Source: Anaerolineales bacterium (lineage in GTDB: Bacteria; Chloroflexota; Anaerolineae; Anaerolineales; Villigracilaceae). Taken from it: 64,000 nt of DNA. The notes under the pieces were generated by a model. That model had not been told where the DNA came from. It was given only the letters and a program-made list of their open reading frames with translations, and did not search any database. Shown here piece by piece: positions 25,186 to 33,511 of this stretch. The stretch's first letter is position 1; the number at the start of each line of letters is the position of its first letter. The translations under genes and the position numbers were made by a program. Location of the stretch: NCBI GenBank assembly GCA_020847435.1, contig JADLBX010000003.1, forward strand, positions 1-64,000, given 5' to 3'.

Positions 25186-27552
25186 ATGCGCGATTGGTCT
25201 CTTGCCCTCGGCGACCCGCTCTGCCTCACCCTCGCGGCAGATGCCCGCCTCTCCATTCCTGATTACCTCAACGATCACATCTGGGAGCTCGAATTCGGCG
25301 GCGCCGAGCCAGCCTCGTTAGCGCTCCGCACCACCTATGGCTTGCGCGCCAAAGCGCTGCGCATCTTCTTCCGCTTTGGCGAAGGCAAAAAAAACGTCAG
25401 CGACCCGAACGTCTTCGCCCTCCTGCCGACCATCCGCCGCGTCTATCCAAACTTCGTCAGCGTGGATTATTCTCCATTACCCAACATTGACGTAAACGCC
25501 GAATACTGGGTTCCACAATCCAACGCGGTCTGCGGACGCGTGACCGTCGCCAACAAGTCCAACAAAAACCGAAAAATAAATCTTGAACTTTGCGCGGTGT
25601 TGATTCCGATTGACGGACAAGGCATGGCGAACGCGCAGGCGCAAATGGTCAACATCCTCGCGGGGCAAACAGGCGGACTCTTCCCCGTCCTGTTTATGAC
25701 CGGCGGACCCGCACATGGAGGCGGGCCTCACCCCTCGCTTCATCTCGACCTCGAGCTGGGTCCGGGAGCGACGCGTCAACTCACCTGGACGCAAGCCGCG
25801 GCAGACAACCTGCAAACTTCCTTCGAACTTGCGCGTCAAACCGCCGCGCGCCCGTGGGAAGCGGAACGCGCCCGCCTCGAACTCGTCAACGCCAGCCAGA
25901 CGATTGACATCCGCACCGCCGATAAAGAATGGGACGCGGCGTTCGCCTTGAGTCAATCCGCCGCGCTTGGTTTGTTCTTCCCACCGAATGAACATTTGCC
26001 CCATCCCTCCCTCGTCTCTGCGCGCGGACCCGACAACGGCTATTCCCCACGCGGCGATGGCTCGGACTATCCCGCCGCCTGGAACGGGCAATCTCCCTTC
26101 GACGCGTATTATCTTTCGGAGGTGTTGCCTGCTTCTCAAGCCGCGCAAGACCTGTTGAAAAATTTTCTCGCCGCTCAAAACGAAAACGGCGAAATAGACG
26201 GCAAGCTTGGCTTGGCAGGTCAACGCGGACGTTACCTCGCTGCGCCGTTGCTTGCTTCTCTTGCTTGGAAATTGTACGAAAAATCGGAAGACCAGGAATT
26301 TCTGAAACAAGTTTTTCCATACTTGCATAAATTTTTCTGGTCGTGGTTCTCGCCTGAATACGACGAAGACCGCGATGGGCTTCCGCAATGGAAACACGTT
26401 TTGCAAACGGGCTTTGAAGACAACCCGCTGTTCGATCAGTGGCACGCGTGGTCGCTGGGCGTGAATATCGCGCAAGTGCACAGCCCCGCGCTCGAAGCCA
26501 TGCTCTATCACGAAGCCATGTGCCTGATCAAAATGGCGGAAACGCTCGAGGAGAACAACTCGTTGACTCTGTTGCGCGAACAAGCCGCGAAACTGCGCGC
26601 CGCGATCGAGTCCGCGTGGCAGGCGCAGACGGGGTTATATCATTACCGCGAACGCGGCACGGGCTTGAGCCTTGAAGGCAGGGTGTTGCTCAAGCAAAAA
26701 GGCTCCGGCACGGCAACGCTGAAGATGAAATTCGAGGGGCAGGTCCGCTTGCAGGTGGAGGTGCAGGCTCACAGTCCGGGGGCGAAGCGTCCGCAGGTTC
26801 GCATCCACCAATTTTCCACGAAGCCTGCCGACGAGGTGATCGAAAGCGGCGCGTATCAATGGCGCAGTAGCGGCGCGGTGTACACCACGCGGAAAACGTT
26901 TTTGAAACTGGCGAAGATCGCGGTGCGCGGTTTGAACGCGGAGGATACGCTCATCGTCCGCACGCTCGATTACACCACCGAGGACCACACCCTGTTTATG
27001 CCGTTGTGGGCGGGCGTGCCCGATGCAGGGCACGCGCAGATCATGATCGGGCGCGCGTTGTTGGACGCGGCGCGTTTTTATCGTCCGTTCGGCATCCCGG
27101 CCTGCCCATCGTTGACCCCGCCTGAAGCGGAGACCGTTTCGCAATCGGTCCACCTGCCGTGGAATCTTTTTATGTGCGAGGGTTTGTTGAGGTACGGCTT
27201 CCGTTCCGACGCGGCGCGTATCTTTGCTCACAACATGTCGGCGGTCATCCAAAACCTGAAGGTGAATCGCGCCTTCCACGCGCGCTACCACGCCGAAAAA
27301 GGGACGGGCATCGGCGAACGCAACTCCCTGAGCGGACTCGCGCCGGTCGGTTTGTTTATGAAGATCCTCGGCGTGGAAATCCTCTCGCCCACGCGCGTGA
27401 GGCTCGAAGGCGAGAATCCTTTCCCCTGGGATGTGACGGTTCAGTTCAGAGGTCTAAAAGTGACGCGGGGAATGAAGCAGACCGAGATTGTTTTTGCCAA
27501 CGGTAAATCTGTGACGGCGCCGAACGGCGCGTCGGCGGTGGTGGAGGGGTAG
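25186..27552 (+). CDS. six-hairpin glycoside hydrolase (MGH1/GH63-like)
   Basis: A 788-residue cytoplasmic enzyme (no signal peptide). The N-terminal half is beta-rich (about 1-240). The rest is an (alpha/alpha)6 barrel typical of GH63-like and mannosylglycerate hydrolase type enzymes, with SPEYDEDRDGLPQWKHVLQT and GFEDNPLFDQWHAWSLG as the barrel signatures, then SLSGLAPVGLFMKILGVEI and a C-terminal strand region ending VTAPNGASAVVEG. It may act on compatible-solute glycosides or glycogen-type substrates, but the specificity is not proven. The last 44 bases, including the stop codon, are repeated at 28232-28275 after the PIN cassette. Confidence 0.75.
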   Translation: MRDWSLALGDPLCLTLAADARLSIPDYLNDHIWELEFGGAEPASLALRTTYGLRAKALRIFFRFGEGKKNVSDPNVFALLPTIRRVYPNFVSVDYSPLPNIDVNAEYWVPQSNAVCGRVTVANKSNKNRKINLELCAVLIPIDGQGMANAQAQMVNILAGQTGGLFPVLFMTGGPAHGGGPHPSLHLDLELGPGATRQLTWTQAAADNLQTSFELARQTAARPWEAERARLELVNASQTIDIRTADKEWDAAFALSQSAALGLFFPPNEHLPHPSLVSARGPDNGYSPRGDGSDYPAAWNGQSPFDAYYLSEVLPASQAAQDLLKNFLAAQNENGEIDGKLGLAGQRGRYLAAPLLASLAWKLYEKSEDQEFLKQVFPYLHKFFWSWFSPEYDEDRDGLPQWKHVLQTGFEDNPLFDQWHAWSLGVNIAQVHSPALEAMLYHEAMCLIKMAETLEENNSLTLLREQAAKLRAAIESAWQAQTGLYHYRERGTGLSLEGRVLLKQKGSGTATLKMKFEGQVRLQVEVQAHSPGAKRPQVRIHQFSTKPADEVIESGAYQWRSSGAVYTTRKTFLKLAKIAVRGLNAEDTLIVRTLDYTTEDHTLFMPLWAGVPDAGHAQIMIGRALLDAARFYRPFGIPACPSLTPPEAETVSQSVHLPWNLFMCEGLLRYGFRSDAARIFAHNMSAVIQNLKVNRAFHARYHAEKGTGIGERNSLSGLAPVGLFMKILGVEILSPTRVRLEGENPFPWDVTVQFRGLKVTRGMKQTEIVFANGKSVTAPNGASAVVEG

Positions 27553-27555
27553 TTT
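27512..27555. repeat. left copy of the 44-bp direct repeat flanking the second PIN cassette
   Basis: This is the natural 3' end of the glycosidase gene plus three bases. It matches 28232-28275 at 42 of 44 positions. Confidence 0.8.
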
Positions 27556-27587
27556 CTTGGGGGTATAATGATCGAGCGAGGTGCGCC

Positions 27588-27824
27588 ATGACCGAATTAG
27601 AGCAAACCATCATACGTGAAATCTCCACACTGCCAAAATCACGCTTACCCGATGTTCTGAAATATATTCGATTTATCAAAATCGGGCTGGCGGACAAAGA
27701 TGAGATCGACCGGCGCTTCGATGAATCATGGACGCGTGTGCGCGCCCGCGCAAAGGAACTAAATATTACGCAAGAAGATATTGACGCCGAAATTCGCGTG
27801 GTGCGTGAGGATAAAAATAGGTGA
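27588..27824 (+). CDS. putative antitoxin partner of a PIN toxin
   Basis: A 78-residue, largely helical, charged protein (LEQTIIREISTLPKSRLPDV, then LKYIRFIK and a tail RVRARAKELNITQEDIDAEI). The N-terminal part resembles DUF2281-type antitoxins, which pair with PIN toxins. TATAAT is present at 27564-27569, and GAGG precedes the ATG. The stop overlaps the start of the PIN gene. The assignment is by context. Confidence 0.65.
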   Translation: MTELEQTIIREISTLPKSRLPDVLKYIRFIKIGLADKDEIDRRFDESWTRVRARAKELNITQEDIDAEIRVVREDKNR

Positions 27825-28234
27825 TGCGTGTCGTCATAGACACCAATATCATGGTCTCGGCATATTTGGGGGGAGTCTTGGAAACCGTCATCATCCGCTG
27901 GCGATCTGGAAAGTTTACATTGATCGTCAGCAACGAAATAGCAGATGAATATCACGAAGTGCTGAATCGTCCAAAATTCAAAATCGAGCGAGAGGAGGTG
28001 GACGACTTCTTCGCGCTTCTGTTTTCAAGGGCGGAATTTGTCGAGCCTGCTGAGGGCATTGACGTTATCAAATCCGATTCCAGCGACAACAAATTTCTCG
28101 AAGCGGCAATTGCAGGGCAGGCGGATTACATTGTCAGCGGGGATAATCACCTTCTGGACTTACGGGAATTTCGCAGTATTCCGATCATCACGGCAAGGAA
28201 ATTTATTGAAAAACTTGATGAAGCCAACCTATGA
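27824..28234 (+). CDS. PIN family toxin (COG1569-like)
   Basis: A 136-residue putative RNase toxin. PIN-type acidic residues are visible in MRVVIDTNIMVSAYLGG, in IADEYHEVLNRPKF (Glu), in SDSSDNKFLEAAIAGQAD and in ADYIVSGDNHLLDLREF. It belongs to a PIN subfamily different from the VapC at 16781. A GTG three bases upstream of the chosen ATG is also possible. It is expected to be silenced by the protein encoded just before it. Downstream, a copy of the glycosidase 3' end follows at once. Confidence 0.85.
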   Translation: MRVVIDTNIMVSAYLGGVLETVIIRWRSGKFTLIVSNEIADEYHEVLNRPKFKIEREEVDDFFALLFSRAEFVEPAEGIDVIKSDSSDNKFLEAAIAGQADYIVSGDNHLLDLREFRSIPIITARKFIEKLDEANL

Positions 28235-28275
28235 CGGCGCCGAACGGCGCGGCGGCGGTGGTGGAAGGGTAGTTT
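28232..28275. repeat. right copy of the 44-bp direct repeat
   Basis: Copy of the glycosidase 3' end (27512-27555) with two differences, placed directly after the PIN gene stop. It no longer belongs to an intact gene. Confidence 0.8.
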
Positions 28276-28293
28276 GATTGGTTAAAATGGAGC

Positions 28294-28344
28294 AAAATGC
28301 CAACAAGAATTATTCTTATTGGCATTTTTGGCATAAAATGCCAA
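28294..28344. promoter_or_regulatory. operator-like cluster of four ATGCCAA/TTGGCAT half sites
   Basis: AAAATGCCAA (28294-28303) pairs with TTGGCATTTT (28319-28328), and TTGGCAT (28328-28334) pairs with ATGCCAA (28338-28344). The first pair also encloses AAGAAT/ATTCTT. It can act as a terminator for the PIN gene or as an operator just upstream of the promoter at 28352. Confidence 0.45.
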
Positions 28345-28351
28345 TCACATC

Positions 28352-28379
28352 TTGTCAACTCGCAACTATCCTGTATACT
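28352..28379 (+). promoter_or_regulatory. predicted promoter of the cyclic-di-AMP receptor genes
   Basis: TTGTCA (28352-28357), a 16-bp spacer and TATACT (28374-28379). The ATG follows 29 bp later behind GGAGG. Confidence 0.55.
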
Positions 28380-28408
28380 ATTCTCATCAACCTCGAACGG
28401 AGGTCCTT

Positions 28409-28741
28409 ATGAATGACATCAAACACTTGATGCTTGCCGTTGTGCAGGAACAGGACCAGGAGACCGCCACACGCGCGCTGGAGAAACTCGACTTGCATGT
28501 GGCGTTCTTCGCCAGCGCGGGCGGATTCCTCGGTCGGCGCAACGCGACGCTGTTGATCGGCTTGCGCGAGGGACATGCCGAGGCGGCGATCAAAGCGCTC
28601 GAAGAAGCCTGCCGCCAGCGGATCGAATATCTCACACTGCCGCTTGAAGGTTCGCCGTTGCCGATGCCCGCGCCCGTCCCTGTGACGGTGGGCGGCGCGA
28701 CGATCTTTGCCTTGCCCGTAGAACGAGTGGAAGAAATATAG
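28409..28741 (+). CDS. cyclic-di-AMP receptor, PII-like (DarA/PstA type)
   Basis: A 110-residue PII-like signalling protein. The family signature is HVAFFASAGGFLGRRNATLL, then IGLREGHAEAAIKALEEACR, matching cyclic-di-AMP binding proteins of the CdaR/DarA family. Such proteins sense cyclic-di-AMP and act through unknown partners. ATG at 28409 follows GGAGG. A shorter paralogue follows 72 bp downstream, so the two are probably in one transcript. The operator-like cluster upstream may control them. Confidence 0.82.
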   Translation: MNDIKHLMLAVVQEQDQETATRALEKLDLHVAFFASAGGFLGRRNATLLIGLREGHAEAAIKALEEACRQRIEYLTLPLEGSPLPMPAPVPVTVGGATIFALPVERVEEI

Positions 28742-28752
28742 GTGTGTAGTCG

Positions 28753-28787
28753 GCGTTCTCTTGCGCCGATGGCGCGTTAGAGAACGC
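28753..28787. repeat. inverted repeat between the two receptor genes
   Basis: GCGTTCTC (28753-28760) and GAGAACGC (28780-28787) with an inner pair TGCGCC/GGCGCG. It may separate the translation of the two receptors or attenuate read-through. Confidence 0.5.
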
Positions 28788-28813
28788 GCCCTATGCAGCA
28801 TTGGAGCAACCCC

Positions 28814-29077
28814 ATGAAAATGATCATTCTCATCGTCAAAGATCACGACGCAGACCATGTGACGCAATCTCTCACCTCGTCCGATTACCGCGTGACGCGC
28901 GTTGCCTCCACTGGCGGATTCCTCCGCAGTGGCATGGTCACCCTGCTCCTTGGCGTGGACGACGAACGCGTCGATTCCGCCATCGAGTTGATTCGCGAGA
29001 AGGTCAGCAAAGCGCCAGCGGGAGAAAAGCGCGCCACGTTGTTCGTCGTCCCGGTGGAAAAGTTCGAGCAAGTTTGA
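28814..29077 (+). CDS. second cyclic-di-AMP receptor-like PII protein
   Basis: An 87-residue paralogue of the previous gene, with TRVASTGGFLRSGMVTLLLG and DDERVDSAIELIREKVS. It keeps the glycine-rich loop of the family (TGGFLR) but has a shorter C-terminus. Tandem copies suggest a heteromeric or divergent pair with different partners. The ATG at 28814 is preferred because the family alignment begins at MKMIILIVKD. Confidence 0.82.
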   Translation: MKMIILIVKDHDADHVTQSLTSSDYRVTRVASTGGFLRSGMVTLLLGVDDERVDSAIELIREKVSKAPAGEKRATLFVVPVEKFEQV

Positions 29078-29083
29078 TTTTCT

Positions 29084-29144
29084 CGTAGGGGTACAGCGGA
29101 ACGGTTAATCGTCGAAGTTGTTGATTGACCCGCTGTGCCCTTAC
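29084..29144. repeat. inverted repeat downstream of the receptor pair
   Basis: GTAGGGGTACAGCGG (29084-29098) and CCGCTGTGCCCTTAC (29130-29144) pair with two mismatches. It belongs to the dispersed palindromes of this genome. Confidence 0.55.
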
Positions 29145-29160
29145 CCATTTCGAGGTGTTG

Positions 29161-30396
29161 ATGAAAAAACTTCATCGGGTTGGGTTGGCGCTCGTCATTC
29201 TGGGGATGTCGGCTTGGGCGTGTGGAATGCCGGGGGAGCAGAATCAGGTTTCCCCGTCGAATGAACCGTCTGCGTCGGGCGATCAAGTCGCGACGGTGGT
29301 CGCATCCACCATGCAGGCGCTGACTCCCGATTCTTCCGACGTTTCGACGCCTCAGCCTGCCGGCATTCTGCCTCACTCGCTTTATTTCACGAACAACGAT
29401 AGCGCTGGTTTCGCCCAAGTCTTTCGGCTTGAAGCGGACGGCAAAACGGTGACGCAGATCACACGTGAGCCTGCAGCGGTCGGTTCGTATGACGTTTCGC
29501 GCGTGGATGGAAGCGTCGCGTATGTGTCGAATAATCAACTCTTGCTGGTCAACGCCGACGGTTCGGGGCGGCGCGTGTTGGTGGACGGAGGCGCGCTCGA
29601 CGCGCTCAACCCGTTTGTGAACGCGGTGAGCAAGCCAGTTTTTTCGCCCAACGGAGAGACGATCGCCTACGGGTACAAGGGTTTGAATCTGTACGCGGTG
29701 GCTTCGGGCGTCGGTAATTTGGTCCTCGAGAATCAGACCAACGATCAGGGCGGAGGCTTTATCTTTCCGGAGGAGTTGTATTGGCCCGAAAAATATTCCG
29801 CCGACGGAAGCAGGCTGTTGATCACGCTCGGCTATTACGAGGGCGCGTCTGCGGCGATCTATTATCCAGCGGCGGATTCGCTTGTGCGGCTCACGGGCGG
29901 CGAAGGCGCGTTGATCTGCTGTGATGCGACGCAATGGACTGCCGACGGCAGCGCGTTTTATTCGGGCAGCGCGGCGATGGGCATGTTCAATTCGGGCATG
30001 TGGAAAGTGGACGCTTCGAACGGACAGGTGACGACGCTCATCTCCAGCAATTATGAAACCAGCGTTTTTCAATACGCGCGCGACCCCTACCTCGCGCCCG
30101 ACGGGAATTTGTATTTCTTCTTCCTCGAATCCAACACCGAGTTTAATGCGCGCGCGCCGTTGCAACTCGTCCGCTCCGCGCCCGACGGCGTGACGGGCAG
30201 GACGGTTCTGCTCCCCGAAACCTTCCAACTCATGAACGAAGCGCTCTGGGCGCCCGACGCCAGTTTCGTCATCGCGGCTATCGCGCCGTCCGATCAAATT
30301 TATTTTGGCGGGGCGCTCGAACTGTTTTACACGCACGCCGAGGCGGGCATGATCACGCTCGCGCCGTTCGGTCAACAACTCAAATGGGGTCCGTAA
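29161..30396 (+). CDS. lipoprotein with TolB-like WD40/PD40 propeller
   Basis: A 411-residue secreted lipoprotein. The signal peptide ([16 protein letters not shown]) ends in a lipobox SAWAC. The mature domain is a beta-propeller built of repeats with the pattern seen in [20 protein letters not shown] and SPDG-like turns ([37 protein letters not shown]), as in PD40/TolB-type proteins. Such propellers bind partners or sense envelope state; the role here is unknown. It overlaps the fructokinase start by 13 bp, so the two may be coupled. Confidence 0.8.
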   Translation: MKKLHRVGLALVILGMSAWACGMPGEQNQVSPSNEPSASGDQVATVVASTMQALTPDSSDVSTPQPAGILPHSLYFTNNDSAGFAQVFRLEADGKTVTQITREPAAVGSYDVSRVDGSVAYVSNNQLLLVNADGSGRRVLVDGGALDALNPFVNAVSKPVFSPNGETIAYGYKGLNLYAVASGVGNLVLENQTNDQGGGFIFPEELYWPEKYSADGSRLLITLGYYEGASAAIYYPAADSLVRLTGGEGALICCDATQWTADGSAFYSGSAAMGMFNSGMWKVDASNGQVTTLISSNYETSVFQYARDPYLAPDGNLYFFFLESNTEFNARAPLQLVRSAPDGVTGRTVLLPETFQLMNEALWAPDASFVIAAIAPSDQIYFGGALELFYTHAEAGMITLAPFGQQLKWGP

Positions 30397-31280
30397 AACT
30401 TTTCGGCGGCATCGAGGGTGGCGGCACAAAATTTAATTGCATCGTGGGAACCTCGCCCAACGACATCCGCCGCGAGGCACGCTTCCCGACCACCACTCCA
30501 AACGAAACGCTGGATGAAGCGATTCGATTCTTCCAACAAGCCGAAGCGGATTTTGGCAACCTCGCCGCGTTGGGGATTGCGTGCTTCGGTCCTCTCGACG
30601 TTACACCTGCCTCGCCCACCTTCGGCTTTATCCTCCCCACGACAAAACCCCACTGGTCGAACTTCAACGTCCTCGGCAAACTAAAATCCGCCTTCGACAT
30701 TCCCATCGCGCTCGACACAGACGTGAACGGCGCGGCATTCGGCGAATGGACCTGGGGCGCGGCGCAGGGACTCGACACCTTCATCTACCTCACCATCGGC
30801 ACAGGCGTTGGCGGCGGAGCAATGGTCAACGGGAAATTACTGCACGGGTTGTTGCATCCCGAAATGGGACACATCCGCATCCCGCACGATATTCAACGCG
30901 ACCCATACGAAGGTTGGTGTCCGTTTCACAAGGATTGTTTTGAGGGGCTGGCGTCGGGTCCTGCCATGGAAGCGCGCTGGGGGCAAAAAGCGGAAACGCT
31001 CCCGCCGAATCATCCCGCCTGGGATTTGGAAGCGCATTACATCGCGCTAGCTCTCGCAAACTTCATCGTGACCCTTTCCCCGCAGCGCATCATCCTCGGT
31101 GGAGGCGTGTCAACGCAGAAGTTTATCTTTCCCATGATTCGGCAAAAGGTTGTTGAAATTTTGAATGGCTACGTTCAATCCCCCGCTGTGAATGAAAAGA
31201 TTGACGAATACATCGTCCCGCCCGCGTTGGGCGCTCGCTCGGGGGTGTTGGGAGCGATCGCGTTGGCGCAAAAAGTATGA
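30384..31280 (+). CDS. ROK family fructokinase
   Basis: A 298-residue ATP-dependent sugar kinase, most like ROK fructokinases. Motifs: phosphate-binding [15 protein letters not shown], catalytic Asp in [29 protein letters not shown], and the ROK zinc-binding region [10 protein letters not shown] with [18 protein letters not shown]-terminal [16 protein letters not shown] closes the domain. It overlaps the end of the propeller lipoprotein and shares its stop region with the truncated regulator that follows (ATGA), suggesting an operon that has been disrupted by an IS. Confidence 0.88.
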   Translation: MGSVKLFGGIEGGGTKFNCIVGTSPNDIRREARFPTTTPNETLDEAIRFFQQAEADFGNLAALGIACFGPLDVTPASPTFGFILPTTKPHWSNFNVLGKLKSAFDIPIALDTDVNGAAFGEWTWGAAQGLDTFIYLTIGTGVGGGAMVNGKLLHGLLHPEMGHIRIPHDIQRDPYEGWCPFHKDCFEGLASGPAMEARWGQKAETLPPNHPAWDLEAHYIALALANFIVTLSPQRIILGGGVSTQKFIFPMIRQKVVEILNGYVQSPAVNEKIDEYIVPPALGARSGVLGAIALAQKV

Positions 31281-31687
31281 GAATCTCATTTCAAAAACAA
31301 TCGGGTGACACATCTCTCGCGGTTTCTTTTTTCTGGAAATTGACGATCCAGACAAAATCGCCGACTACTGTCTCGGATCATTTCATCCCAGAATTGTTTT
31401 TCGATTATCTATTCGTCAAGGAGGGAGGGATAAAGTGCATTGACAAGTCGCAGGCGAGAAAATTCACCCTTCCCGATCAAACATTGAAGACCATGTACAC
31501 TCATCCGCTGGCGTTCGTCTTTTCGACGCCGCTGGTTATGTATGGAGCGCGCCTTTCACTGAGATTCGCCGATCTGTTTTGGGAAGAGGCGCAGGCTGAT
31601 CGGTTCTTGAAACAGGCTTGGGTGAAGAATGAAACGGATGACTTTGAATCTTTTATATTAGGACTTACGCAGTTGATTGCAGAGTGA
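31277..31687 (+). pseudogene. AraC-type regulator, N-terminal part, truncated by an insertion sequence
   Basis: About 128 native codons (31277-31660), after which the frame runs into the IS left end and stops at 31687. The native part resembles the N-terminal ligand domain of AraC-family proteins (VSDHFIPELFFDYLFVKEGG, PLAFVFSTPLVMYGARLSLR). No helix-turn-helix region is found after the IS, so the 3' half is missing. It follows fructokinase with an ATGA overlap. Confidence 0.65.
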
Positions 31688-32700
31688 AGGTTGGATTAGA
31701 CAGATATTGACGAACAGCCGAGCGCAGGATGCTGGTTTTGGCTTCAAACCAAGAGATGCCAAAGTGCAGGCGATGAACTTCCAAGCGAATAAAGGCACGA
31801 ATTGCCAAGCCAATATGGTTACGCTGAGAGATTTCCAGCCGGTATTGAGCCCGCTCAATGCCGGTGAATTGCTTAAGTCCACGATGATAGACTTCGATTT
31901 GCCAAGCGTCCAAGGCATGGAAAGCTGCTTCTTCGATATTCATCTCCAGTTTGCTGGTTGCCCAGTATTCTGCGTCGCCGTTTGTGGCAACTGTCCGAAA
32001 TACCTTGATCCAGCCATAGCCCTTGAGATGCACCACCCGTCCGTGCGCCGGAATGAAGATCTCACTGATGGGACGGTTGCCACTTCGGTCAATGCTGACT
32101 TCCCGATTACGCTTGAGTTGCGTCAACCAATCCCATTTCAGTTGGCGCACCTGCTTCAAGTTTGGCAAGCCGCTGTACCAACTGTCAAACACCACCAATT
32201 CAGGCTCGAAACCGCGTTCTGCAGCTTGTTGCAGCAGGTCTTGGAAATGATCGTTCTTGCTCAAATCATCCTGTGCCTTGTTGTACAGTCGAAAATCGCT
32301 TGGCAGTCGACAGCCATCCATCGTCCAGACCAGCGAGATCAGATTGATCCCCTGTACGACCCGACCATGCTTGCCCGACCAGTGCCGTGTTACCAAGGCC
32401 ATCTTCGAAGCATAGGGTTTGTCCAATGTGGTATCGTCGATGACCAGTACACCCGCCTTTCGTTCAATCAATGGCTCAACTTCTTGCCACAGCCTCTCAC
32501 TATCCGGTGGTAAACGCATCAACAGACGCGTGTAGGCGTCGTGCGCGGGCGCTCCTGCCTCCATCGGATGACTGCGCGAAGCTTCCAGACTGCTGAATAC
32601 CTGTTGCGCGGCGATCAGAAAATTGATGTAATCCATTTCGTCACATTTCGGTGGGTTCATGCCTCCAGTTTAGCATCATCCCGCCCAACTGCGTAACTTC
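31661..32700. mobile_element. IS element with 15-bp imperfect terminal inverted repeats
   Basis: The left end GGACTTACGCAGTTG (31661-31675) is the inverted match of the right end CAACTGCGTAACTTC (32686-32700), with 13 of 15 positions equal. The two remaining flanks (TTA and TAA) do not give a clear target duplication. It carries one transposase gene on the minus strand and interrupts the regulator gene at 31277. Confidence 0.8.
31665..32660 (-). CDS. DDE transposase (IS4/IS701-like)
   Basis: A 331-residue transposase. The first catalytic Asp lies in GVLVIDDTTLDKPYASKM, the second in ELVVFDSWYSGLPNLKQV, and the third acidic residue probably in WQIEVYHRGLKQFTGIERAQ (YREK-type region). The C-terminus runs into the left terminal repeat of the element. 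The sequence looks intact, so recent activity is possible. Confidence 0.82.
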   Translation of the reverse strand: MNPPKCDEMDYINFLIAAQQVFSSLEASRSHPMEAGAPAHDAYTRLLMRLPPDSERLWQEVEPLIERKAGVLVIDDTTLDKPYASKMALVTRHWSGKHGRVVQGINLISLVWTMDGCRLPSDFRLYNKAQDDLSKNDHFQDLLQQAAERGFEPELVVFDSWYSGLPNLKQVRQLKWDWLTQLKRNREVSIDRSGNRPISEIFIPAHGRVVHLKGYGWIKVFRTVATNGDAEYWATSKLEMNIEEAAFHALDAWQIEVYHRGLKQFTGIERAQYRLEISQRNHIGLAIRAFIRLEVHRLHFGISWFEAKTSILRSAVRQYLSNPTFTLQSTA

Positions 32701-32773
32701 TAAATGAATTAAGTTTTCGGACACTCTCTCTGTGATCTCTGTGGCGTAACGCATCAAACGCCGGAGAACCGAT

Positions 32774-33511
32774 TCAATTTCCCCACACAGCCTGAATCAA
32801 CTTCGGCAGGAGTTCCCCCGATTTCCCTTGAAAGAAAAAATCTGTTTTGGGAGTGAGCGGCGTCGCTTCGGCGTTGATCTCGACCACGACCGCGCCGTTG
32901 CTTTGCGCGGCATGAGCCAGCGACGCGGCAGGCTGGACCAGCCCCGAGGTCCCTATCGAAAGGAAGACCTGGCAGGTACGTATCGCTTCCACCGCCTTTT
33001 CGAGCGGGTCGCGCGGTAGCGACTCACCAAACCAGACGACGTCCGGGCGGAGCAAGCCGTTGCAGTGCATACAGCGGGGTACAGAGCCAGAATCATTCTC
33101 CCATGTTTCGGCGAACGTCCCGCAATCCGAACAGCGCACGCGTTGGAGATTGCCGTGTAGTTCGAGCAAGTTGCGCGTCCCGGCAAAACGATGCAAGCCG
33201 TCTACATTTTGAGTGATCAGGGTGAAGGCTGGGATTTTGGCTTCGAGTTCGACGAGCGCGTAATGCCCGGGGTTGGGACGCACGCCTTTGACCGCTTCGC
33301 GCCGCCAGGCGTACCAATCCCAGACGAGTTGTGGGTCGCGAGCGAAGGCTTCCGGTGAGGCTAAATCCTCCGGTTTGTATTGTTGCCATAACCCCGCCTG
33401 CGCGTCGCGGAAGGTGCGGAGTCCGCTTTCTTGTGAGACGCCGGCTCCCGTAAGGGCGACCAGTTTGCCCGTCCGCGAAAGAAGCGAGGTGAAGTCGGCA
33501 GGAAAGTTCAC
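32774..33511 (-). CDS. NAD-dependent protein deacylase, sirtuin family
   Basis: A 245-residue Sir2 protein that removes acyl groups from lysines using NAD+. Motifs: LTGAGVSQESGLRTFRDA, TQNVDGLHRFAG, ELHGNLQRV, a zinc ribbon with CSDCGTF and CMHCNGLLRPDVVWFGE, and IGTSGLVQPAASLA. The GTG at 33511 is the best start: it overlaps the lipoprotein stop as GTGA. A longer frame upstream only shadows the lipoprotein gene. The specificity (acetyl or longer acyl) is not clear from the sequence. Confidence 0.9.
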   Translation of the reverse strand: MNFPADFTSLLSRTGKLVALTGAGVSQESGLRTFRDAQAGLWQQYKPEDLASPEAFARDPQLVWDWYAWRREAVKGVRPNPGHYALVELEAKIPAFTLITQNVDGLHRFAGTRNLLELHGNLQRVRCSDCGTFAETWENDSGSVPRCMHCNGLLRPDVVWFGESLPRDPLEKAVEAIRTCQVFLSIGTSGLVQPAASLAHAAQSNGAVVVEINAEATPLTPKTDFFFQGKSGELLPKLIQAVWGN

